From: SYIM01 sp039800325
Lineage (GTDB): Bacteria > Pseudomonadota > Gammaproteobacteria > Burkholderiales > Burkholderiaceae_E
DNA length: 64,000 nt
Reading direction: 5' to 3'
Assembly (NCBI GenBank): GCA_039800325.1
Contig: JBDLQY010000177.1
Coordinates: 85,769-149,768, forward strand
Every line of letters begins with the position of its first letter. The stretch's first letter is position 1. The notes below the pieces were generated by a model. That model searched no databases, was not told where the DNA came from, and was given only the letters and a program-made list of their open reading frames with translations. Of this stretch, positions 42,690 to 49,789 are shown piece by piece. The position numbers were made by a program, and so were the translations under genes.

Positions 42690-44399
42690 ATGAGCGAGTC
42701 CACCCCCCCTAAACGTCTGCGCTCGCGCATTACCGTGGAAGGCGCCGATCGGGTCGCGCATCGAACCTTTCTGCGCGCGATGGGTCTCGACGATGAAGCA
42801 ATCGCCAAGCCTTTTGTGGGCGTCATGAGCACCTACGGAGAAAATACGCCGTGCTCGATGTCGCTCAAGCCTCAGGTGGAGGCCGCCAAGACGGGTGTAT
42901 CTATTGGTGGCGGTACACCCTTTGAATTCACCTCGATTTCGGTGTCGGACGGCGTTTCGATGGCCCATCGTGGAATGCGTATGAGCCTGCTGTCGCGTGA
43001 ACTGATCGCCGATTCGATCGAGCTGGTTATGCGTGGTCATGCCTATGACGCCCTGATTGGTTTTGCCGGCTGCGATAAGACACTGCCCGCCATCATGATG
43101 GCCATGGTCAGGCTCAATGCGCCGTCCGTTTTCGTCTACGGCGGGGCGATGTTGCCCGGACGCCATCAGGGCAAAACAGTCAGCACTATTGATGCATATG
43201 AGCGGGTAGGTGCCCTCCATGCGGGCACCGTTAAACCCGAGGAACTCGATGCGCTCGAGCGCGATTGCTCGCCAACCCTGGGTTCGTGTCCGGGGCAGTT
43301 CACAGCCAACACCATGGCTATGGTCTCAGAGGTTTTGGGTCTCGCGCCGCCGGGCTCTGCCATGTTGCCAGCGGTGTACTCCGATCGGCTCGCACTGGCG
43401 CGGCAGGCTGGGCAGGCGGTCATGCGCCTGCTGCGAGAGGGCGGGCCGCTGCCGCGCGAGCTCGTGACCCGAAAAAGTCTTGAGAACGCGGCTGCTGCGG
43501 TAGCGGCAACCGGCGGCTCGACCAACGCAGGGCTGCACCTGCCCGCCATCGCGCACGAGGCTGGCATCCGCTTCACCCTCGATGATGTGGCCGATGTGTT
43601 TCAACGCACGCCGCTGATTGCCGATCTGCAGCCTGGGGGCCGATTTCTGGCGCGCGATCTGCACGAAGTGGGTGGTGTCAGTGTGGTTCTGAGGGCGCTG
43701 CTCGAAGGCGGCTATCTGCATGGCGACTGTCTGACGCTGTCGGGGCAGACCCTGTCTCAGGCGCTGGTAGGAGCGCCGGCGCCCGATGGAACGGTGGTAC
43801 GCGGCCTCACTCAGCCTATCCATCCCAGCGGAGGGGTCGTTGTTCTCAAAGGCAATCTCTGTCCGGACGGTGCGCTCATTAAGATTGCAGGCTTGAAGCG
43901 ACTGGTCTTTGAGGGGCGTGCGCGAGTGTTTGAGTGCGAGGAAGACTGCACCGAAGCGGTCCGACGAAGGCAGTATCAGTCGGGCGATGTGCTGGTGATT
44001 CGCAACGAAGGCCCGCGCGGCGGACCTGGCATGCGGGAAATGCTGGGTACCACGGCGTTGATCTACGGTCAGGGCATGGGCGAGCAGGTAGCGCTATTGA
44101 CCGACGGGCGTTTTTCCGGAGCCACGCGCGGCATGTGTATCGGATACGCCTGCCCCGAGGCCGCTCAGGGCGGGCCGATTGCCCTCTTGCGCGACGGCGA
44201 TCCCATTCGCATCGACTGCGAGGCGCGTCGCATTGACGTGCTGGTCGATGAAGCCGAGTTGCAGCGCCGCCGTGCCTCCTGGCAGCCGCGTCAAAGCGAA
44301 CGTCTGGCCGGCGCTCTTGAAAAATATGCCCGCCTGGTGGGCCCCGCCCATCTGGGTGCCGTCACTCACTCCGGTCAGGTCGACTGGCCCCACGAGTAG
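42690..44399 (+). CDS. ilvD: IlvD-family dihydroxy-acid dehydratase
   Basis: Iron-sulfur dehydratase of 569 residues, the size of branched-chain dihydroxy-acid dehydratase. Expected ligands lie in ENTPCSM, GCDKTLPAIMMAM and GSCPGQFTANTM, and the C-terminal RFSGATRG motif is present. GAGGAA lies seven bases before the ATG. Because it is nested in a TRAP locus beside two sugar-acid-type dehydrogenases, it may act on a small sugar acid rather than (or as well as) in valine/isoleucine synthesis; the sequence alone does not separate these. Confidence 0.85.
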   Translation: MSESTPPKRLRSRITVEGADRVAHRTFLRAMGLDDEAIAKPFVGVMSTYGENTPCSMSLKPQVEAAKTGVSIGGGTPFEFTSISVSDGVSMAHRGMRMSLLSRELIADSIELVMRGHAYDALIGFAGCDKTLPAIMMAMVRLNAPSVFVYGGAMLPGRHQGKTVSTIDAYERVGALHAGTVKPEELDALERDCSPTLGSCPGQFTANTMAMVSEVLGLAPPGSAMLPAVYSDRLALARQAGQAVMRLLREGGPLPRELVTRKSLENAAAAVAATGGSTNAGLHLPAIAHEAGIRFTLDDVADVFQRTPLIADLQPGGRFLARDLHEVGGVSVVLRALLEGGYLHGDCLTLSGQTLSQALVGAPAPDGTVVRGLTQPIHPSGGVVVLKGNLCPDGALIKIAGLKRLVFEGRARVFECEEDCTEAVRRRQYQSGDVLVIRNEGPRGGPGMREMLGTTALIYGQGMGEQVALLTDGRFSGATRGMCIGYACPEAAQGGPIALLRDGDPIRIDCEARRIDVLVDEAELQRRRASWQPRQSERLAGALEKYARLVGPAHLGAVTHSGQVDWPHE

Positions 44400-44404
44400 T
44401 CGTC

Positions 44405-45271
44405 ATGATGAATATCGCCTTTCTGGGCCTCGGCCTGATCGCATCGCCCATGGTGCACCGCCTGCTGGCCGCGGGGCACTCGCTTACGGTCTGGAACCGT
44501 ACAGCTTCGAAGGCCCAGAGCCTTGTTGCGGCCGGCGCCCGTCAGGCCAGCACACCCGCCGAGGCGGTCGACGGCGCCGATCTGGCCATTGTGTGTCTGC
44601 TCGATGCCGCAGCGGTTGAGGCAGTGGTTCTCGGTGCCCAGGGTCTCGCCCAGGCGGCGCGAGCGCCGGCTATCGTGGTTGACCATGGCAGCATTGCACC
44701 GGTGGCGACCCGGTCCATCGCGCTGCGCCTGCAGGCTGCCTGTGGCACTCGTTGGGTGGACGCACCGGTTTCAGGCGGTGTGGCCGGAGCTCAGGCTGGA
44801 ACCCTCACGGTGATGTGCGGCGGCCAGGTCGACGACATTGAAGCGGTGCGGCCAGTGCTGTCAGCCTATGCAGCGCGCATCACGCGCATGGGTCCGGTCG
44901 GTGCGGGTCAGGCGACCAAGCTGTGCAATCAGGTGATTGTCGCGGCCAACATCGTGGCGATTAATGAGGCCGTTCGACTCGCGCAGGCCAGCGGCGTAGA
45001 CGCAGCAGGTCTCGCGCAGGCGCTTTCTGGCGGCTGGGCCGATTCCAAACCGCTACAGGTATTCGCGCCCCGCATGCTCGCCGAGTCAGTCGAACCCATA
45101 GGCGCGGCCAACACGATGCTTAAAGATGTGGATACGGCGCTGTCGCTGGCTCACGAGGAGGGCGTGCCGCTGCCGCTGGCCAGTGCCGCAGCCGAAGTGT
45201 TTCGGCAGATGCAGTCATGCGGGCTGGGCGAAGCCGACCCCTCCCGCATGGTGCAGCTATACCGGCGTTAG
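44405..45271 (+). CDS. Beta-hydroxyacid dehydrogenase (HIBADH/GarR/LtnD family)
   Basis: NAD(P)-dependent dehydrogenase of 288 residues. Rossmann loop GLGLIASPM, substrate motif DAPVSGGVAGAQAGTLTVM and the catalytic Lys in GAGQATKLCNQ are intact. Members oxidise 3-hydroxyisobutyrate, tartronate semialdehyde or L-threonate. Starts five bases after the dehydratase stop, so the two are one operon; its stop codon abuts the convergent dctP stop with no intervening base. Confidence 0.88.
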   Translation: MMNIAFLGLGLIASPMVHRLLAAGHSLTVWNRTASKAQSLVAAGARQASTPAEAVDGADLAIVCLLDAAAVEAVVLGAQGLAQAARAPAIVVDHGSIAPVATRSIALRLQAACGTRWVDAPVSGGVAGAQAGTLTVMCGGQVDDIEAVRPVLSAYAARITRMGPVGAGQATKLCNQVIVAANIVAINEAVRLAQASGVDAAGLAQALSGGWADSKPLQVFAPRMLAESVEPIGAANTMLKDVDTALSLAHEEGVPLPLASAAAEVFRQMQSCGLGEADPSRMVQLYRR

Positions 45272-46297
45272 TTAACGGCCCGCCGCGACTTTCTTCAACT
45301 CTTCACGATACTCGGCCAGAATGGCGGCACCATTGAGGCCTTTGTCGGTGGCAGCCTTGACCCAGTCCTGCTCAAAGCGGGCGGTTTTGTCGGCCACACC
45401 CTTGACCAGTGCAGGATCAGCCGGAATGATCTGTCCACCCGCGGCCTTAAAGGCATCAAAGCCACCCGCTGCGTTTTTGTCCCAGGCTTTGCCAGTGGCC
45501 CTTGCGAAGGCCTCGCCCGAGATCTTGCTGATGGCGTCCTGATCTGCTTTGCTGATTTTTTTCCAGGCCGCTTCGTTCATGATGACGGCGTGGCTGTCGG
45601 AGTAAAGACCGCCCGGAAACGCGGTGGCGAATTTCACCAGTTTGTCGAGCTTGAACGACACAATGCTTTCGCCCGGGAACATCACACCATCCACAACGCC
45701 TGTGGACAGCATTTCGTAAGACTCGGGGGCTGGTTTGAACACGGCGTTAACGCCCAGCGCGTTGGCCACATCAGCCGCAATACCGCCACCGACGCGAATT
45801 TTCAGACCAGCGAAGTCTTCAACCGTGCGGATCGGCCGTTTGGCGTTCCAGAAAACACCGGGGCCGTGCGTGTATATCGTGATCAGCTTTACGCCCTTGT
45901 GCTCATTGAGTTTGGCGAAGTGTTTGTCATACATGCGCCACAAGGCTACCGAGGCCACTTCGGCGTTATCGCCCGCAAAGGGCAGCACGCCGATGCGTGT
46001 CATGGGAAAGCGTGCGGGCGTGTAGCTGTGCGAGATGAAGGCGACATCGGCCAGGCCGTCGTGCACCGCGTCAAAATGGTTGATGGCATTGGCAGCCGGT
46101 TTGGGCAGCAGCTTGATCTTCACGCGGCCCTGAGTGACTTTGTCGACCTCTTCCATCCAGGGAATCATGGCGTCGCGCACCAGCATGTGCGATGGGGGCA
46201 CCCAGGCAGAAAAGCTCAGGTTCACGGTCTGGGCGGTTGCAGTGCCGATCAGCCCGGTACATAGGGCGACGGCGGCGGACAGCAGGCGAAACTTCAT
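45272..46297 (-). CDS. dctP: DctP, TRAP transporter solute receptor
   Basis: Periplasmic receptor of the TRAP transporter, 341 residues. A signal peptide ends near residue 22 (GTATAQ). The family carboxylate-binding Arg is expected in the GLKIRVGGG segment; KLLPKPAANAINHFDAV and GVVDGVMFPGESIVSFK are also typical. GGAGGAG (46303-46309) is an excellent ribosome site. A hairpin with a T-run sits only about 20 bases upstream of that site, so expression may depend on a short promoter or on read-through. Confidence 0.93.
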   Translation of the reverse strand: MKFRLLSAAVALCTGLIGTATAQTVNLSFSAWVPPSHMLVRDAMIPWMEEVDKVTQGRVKIKLLPKPAANAINHFDAVHDGLADVAFISHSYTPARFPMTRIGVLPFAGDNAEVASVALWRMYDKHFAKLNEHKGVKLITIYTHGPGVFWNAKRPIRTVEDFAGLKIRVGGGIAADVANALGVNAVFKPAPESYEMLSTGVVDGVMFPGESIVSFKLDKLVKFATAFPGGLYSDSHAVIMNEAAWKKISKADQDAISKISGEAFARATGKAWDKNAAGGFDAFKAAGGQIIPADPALVKGVADKTARFEQDWVKAATDKGLNGAAILAEYREELKKVAAGR

Positions 46298-46321
46298 GGG
46301 ATCTCCTCCGGGTGAATGATT

Positions 46322-46346
46322 AAAAACCTAAGCTGAACGAGCTTAG
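46322..46346 (-). terminator. Intrinsic terminator or attenuator between mgtE and dctP
   Basis: Read on the minus strand: CTAAGCT-CGTTC-AGCTTAG, a perfect 7-bp stem, then GGTTTTT. It lies 70 bases after the mgtE stop and about 25 bases before the dctP start. It can end mgtE transcription, or act inside the dctP leader if dctP starts at the extended -10 just upstream. Confidence 0.75.
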
Positions 46347-46363
46347 CGCCGTTCTTGAAAGAA

Positions 46364-46372
46364 AGCGTAGCA
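46364..46372 (-). promoter_or_regulatory. Possible extended -10 for dctP
   Basis: Minus-strand TGC-TACGCT. TSS would fall near 46357, placing the terminator-like hairpin inside the 5' leader. No convincing -35 hexamer. Confidence 0.3.
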
Positions 46373-46415
46373 CGTGCCTGACGACTTTGCCGGCTTCGGG
46401 GACGACCCAGACCGC

Positions 46416-47939
46416 TCAGGTGAAGAAGAGCGAGGCCAAACCCAGAAAGATGAGAAAACCCATGCAGTCGGTGCTGAAGGTCAGCAGCACCGAAGAGCCG
46501 ATGGCCGGATCGCGCCCATAGCGTTCAAGCAGTAGTGGCACCGCCATGGCGATGACTGCGCCCACCAGCAGATTGAGCACCATGGCCATGGTCATTACCA
46601 GTCCCAGCATTGAGCCCTGCGCTGAATCGCTATAGAGCCACCACACCAAAAGTCCGGTACATCCGCCCCAGACCAGTCCGTTGAGGCCGGCGATACCAAG
46701 CTCTTTGAGCAGCAGACGCCGCGCATTGGCCATGTTGACCTGACCGAGCGCCAGCGACCGGATGATCAGCGTCATGGTTTGGTTGCCGGAATTGCCGGCG
46801 ATACCGGCCACGATGGGCATGAGCGCTGCCAGGGCGACCACTTTGGCAATGGTGCCGTCAAAGGCATCGATGACGCGCGAGGCGAAAAATGCCGTGCACA
46901 GATTGACTGCAAGCCAGGGCCAGCGGTTGCGCGCCGACTGCCAGACGCTTGAGAACAGGTCTTCTTCTTCGCGCAGGCCAGCCATGGCCAGTGCCTCTGA
47001 CTCGCCCTGCTCGCGAATTACGTCCACCGCTTCGGCGACCGTGACGCGACCGATGAGATGCTTGTGCGGATCAACCACCGGCGCACTCACCAGGTCATAG
47101 CGCTCAAAGGCCTGGGCTGCCTCGCTGGCTGGCTCGTATGGCGCCAGTGCCAAGACATCGCGACGCATGACATCCACCACCAGAACCTCGGGCTGGTTGA
47201 TGACGAGCTGGTCCAGCGGAAGGCTACCCAGAAACTGGTCCTGCTCATCGACCACAAAAATCTGATCGGTATGATCGGGCAGGCCGTCGAGTGTGCGCAG
47301 GTAGCGCAGCACCGCATCAAGCGAGAAGTCAGCCCGAACCTTGATGGTGTCGAAATCCATCAGGGCGCCCACCGAGCCTTCCGGATAGGACAGCGAGGCG
47401 CGGAGCTGGTCGCGCTCTTCCTGCGACAGGCCGCGCCGCACCGTCTCGACGACTTCTGAGGGTAGGTCAGGCGCTAGTTCAGCGATCTCGTCGGCGTCCA
47501 GTGTTTCAACCGCCTCGACGAGCTCACTGGCATCCATGGTGCGAATGAGCGACTCGCGCACCGACTCGGACAGCTCCAGCAGCACCTCACCGTCTCGGTC
47601 GGCACCGACCAGACCCCAGACGGTGCTTCGCTCCTCAAGCGGCAGGGCTTCCAGGATGTAGGCCACGTCGGCTGGGTGTATGCGCTCGAGCCGCTCGCGC
47701 AGTTCATTGAGGTGCTGACGTTCAACCAGGTTTTCAACCAGGCGCTGTCGCTCCTCGTCTTCGCCGTGCACCTGACGCTGCGCGATGTCCAGCACCAGTG
47801 CATGCCGGCGCAGAAGCTCCTGAACGTCGGCAAGCGCGCGCGACGCCTCTTCCGGGTCACGGGGCTGCTGCGCTTCGCGTTCGATGCCCTCGCCGGTCTC
47901 GGCGTGGGCTTCAAGCTTGGCGTGCGGTGCGTCGGCCAT
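46416..47939 (-). CDS. mgtE: MgtE, magnesium channel
   Basis: Magnesium-gated magnesium channel. The helical N domain (about residues 60-185, with HPADVAYILEAL), a CBS pair (about 190-310), the connecting helix and five membrane helices at the C-terminus are all seen; the selectivity region reads MPIVAGIAGNSGNQTMTLIIR. Length 507 residues, with an acidic 40-residue N-terminal extension. No clear ribosome site before ATG 47939. Confidence 0.95.
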   Translation of the reverse strand: MADAPHAKLEAHAETGEGIEREAQQPRDPEEASRALADVQELLRRHALVLDIAQRQVHGEDEERQRLVENLVERQHLNELRERLERIHPADVAYILEALPLEERSTVWGLVGADRDGEVLLELSESVRESLIRTMDASELVEAVETLDADEIAELAPDLPSEVVETVRRGLSQEERDQLRASLSYPEGSVGALMDFDTIKVRADFSLDAVLRYLRTLDGLPDHTDQIFVVDEQDQFLGSLPLDQLVINQPEVLVVDVMRRDVLALAPYEPASEAAQAFERYDLVSAPVVDPHKHLIGRVTVAEAVDVIREQGESEALAMAGLREEEDLFSSVWQSARNRWPWLAVNLCTAFFASRVIDAFDGTIAKVVALAALMPIVAGIAGNSGNQTMTLIIRSLALGQVNMANARRLLLKELGIAGLNGLVWGGCTGLLVWWLYSDSAQGSMLGLVMTMAMVLNLLVGAVIAMAVPLLLERYGRDPAIGSSVLLTFSTDCMGFLIFLGLASLFFT

Positions 47940-47988
47940 GATGAGCGCTGAGGTGCAAAGTGTTGTGCGGACGGGGTTGAGCGTTTCG

Positions 47989-48840
47989 CTAGGCGGAGGC
48001 GTCGATTTCGGCGCGAACCGCAGCGTACACCGATGCGGTCTGCGGGCGAACTCCCCGCCAGATCAGAAATGATTCGGCTGCCTGCTCAACCAGCATACCA
48101 AGCCCGTCGCTGACGACCCGACTGCCCGCCTGGGCAGCCAGACGCATAAACGGCGTCGGGCGGGCGGCGTAGACCATGTCGTAGGCCAGCCTTGCCTCGG
48201 CCAGCACGTGGGCCGGAATCAGCATTTGTTGCTCAGACAAACCACCGGCTGTGGCATTGATGACCAGCTCATAGTGCTCGGGTAGATGGTCAAGGGCTCC
48301 GGCCGACAGGCGTCCGGGTGCCAGGCGTTCGAACTGCCGCACCATCTCGGCAGCGCGCGCCAGGGTGCGATTGGCGATATGGATGTGACGTACCCCCGCG
48401 TCTATCAGTGGCAGCAGGACGCCGCGTGAGGCCCCACCCGCGCCCAGCAGCAGCAGCCGCGCACCCGCCAATTCAATGCCCAGACGCTGGCCGATGTCGT
48501 TGACTAGCCCAATGCCGTCGGTGTTATCAGCGAAAACGTCTGCACCATCAAAACGTAGGGTGTTAGCGGCGCCTGCCGCTTTCGCACGCTCGGTGCACTC
48601 GCTAGACAGGCCCTGAGCCTGCAGTTTGAACGGCAGGGTGACGTTCAAGCCTCGCCCGCCCTCGACGCGAAATCGCTCGACGCTGTCGGCGAAGCCATCC
48701 ACCGGGGCAAGCAGTCGTTCGTAGCTGAGATTTTGCGAGGTCTGCGCCGCAAACAGACCATGAATACGGGGCGATCGACTGTGCGCGACTGGATTGCCAA
48801 TGACAGCGTACCGGTCTATAGATGGCGATGAATCGTTCAT
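47989..48840 (-). CDS. aroE: AroE, shikimate dehydrogenase
   Basis: NADP-dependent shikimate dehydrogenase. Substrate motif NPVAHSRSP, catalytic Lys in LPFKLQA, NTDGIGLVND and NADP loop LLGAGGASRGVLLPL are present. Length 283 residues is normal. Sits after the TonB-like gene with 56 bp between. Confidence 0.95.
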   Translation of the reverse strand: MNDSSPSIDRYAVIGNPVAHSRSPRIHGLFAAQTSQNLSYERLLAPVDGFADSVERFRVEGGRGLNVTLPFKLQAQGLSSECTERAKAAGAANTLRFDGADVFADNTDGIGLVNDIGQRLGIELAGARLLLLGAGGASRGVLLPLIDAGVRHIHIANRTLARAAEMVRQFERLAPGRLSAGALDHLPEHYELVINATAGGLSEQQMLIPAHVLAEARLAYDMVYAARPTPFMRLAAQAGSRVVSDGLGMLVEQAAESFLIWRGVRPQTASVYAAVRAEIDASA

Positions 48841-48896
48841 GGTGAGGGTCTCGTCATCAATACGCCAGGCTGGCAGAGCACATGGCCTGATTCAAC

Positions 48897-49778
48897 TCAG
48901 GGTTGCTGGCGAACACCGGCGCGCGAAACCGCATCCGGGGAGGAGGTCTGAAGCGTCCCGCCTGTGAAGTTCCAGGTTCGGACGATTTGCAGAATATCGC
49001 CCTCGCGGGCCATCTGCGGCGTGAAGGCAGCGTAGGGCGCGCCGGCTTCAACAATGCGGCGAACAGCCTGATTCAAAACTTCGTGGCGCGAGTGCTGATT
49101 GAAAATGATGTCGATCACCCGACCGCGACGGTCAATCTCAACTGTCACGATCAGGGAGTCATACAGGCGCCCTCGCGCCTCTGGTGGATACAGTTCGGTA
49201 CCCTTTCGTTCGACCGTGCTGATCCAATGGTCAACATAGCGCGCATAACTGACTCCGACGGCGTTCACGCCAAAGGTCAGCCGTTTGGGGCGCTGGCTGT
49301 AGTCGGACAGACTCTTGTCGATTTGCGCCTGTAGCTGTGAGATACGTCGCTCAAGATCGTCGCTATCAAGCCCGGGGCTCGGCGAGCGTGCGGCGCTGCG
49401 CAGCGCCTCGCTTACAGCAGTGGGTTGTTTGTCGTGCGCCAGTGCCAGCAGACGTTGCTGCTGCAGTTCGAGCTCGGCCACGCGCCGGCGCCTGTCCTGA
49501 ACGTCGCCCTGGGTTTGTGGTTCAGCCTGCACGGGCATAGGCGAGCGCGCCCGCGTGCCCTCGTGCTCACCGCCCGCCTCCAGATTGACCTGAGCCGCGA
49601 CCTCAGGCCGCAGTGGTCTGCTCTGCGTCTGCGCGTTGACCATCACCAGCTCAAGCGGTGCGTCCTGAATGGCGCGGGGTTCAGTGGCGCTACTTTGAAA
49701 GCGCAGCGCGAAGAGCCCGCCATGGATTGCGAGAGAAATCGCAATTCCGACTTGCAGGGTGGGCCGAGGCAGCTTCAA
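48897..49778 (-). CDS. TonB-like energy-transducer protein with coiled coil
   Basis: Inner-membrane-anchored protein of 293 residues: one N-terminal helix (about residues 10-26, IAISLAIHGGLFAL), an acidic/Gln region, a predicted coiled coil (RRRRVAELELQQQRLLALAH, about 97-116), and a TonB_C-type C-terminal domain containing YPPEARGRLYDSLIVTVEID. The Pro/Lys-rich spacer of true TonB and nearby exbBD are missing, so this is one of the TonB-like proteins of unknown client. It lies 12 bp after the RNB gene. Confidence 0.78.
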   Translation of the reverse strand: MKLPRPTLQVGIAISLAIHGGLFALRFQSSATEPRAIQDAPLELVMVNAQTQSRPLRPEVAAQVNLEAGGEHEGTRARSPMPVQAEPQTQGDVQDRRRRVAELELQQQRLLALAHDKQPTAVSEALRSAARSPSPGLDSDDLERRISQLQAQIDKSLSDYSQRPKRLTFGVNAVGVSYARYVDHWISTVERKGTELYPPEARGRLYDSLIVTVEIDRRGRVIDIIFNQHSRHEVLNQAVRRIVEAGAPYAAFTPQMAREGDILQIVRTWNFTGGTLQTSSPDAVSRAGVRQQP

Positions 49779-49789
49779 GAGCGCCAGCC

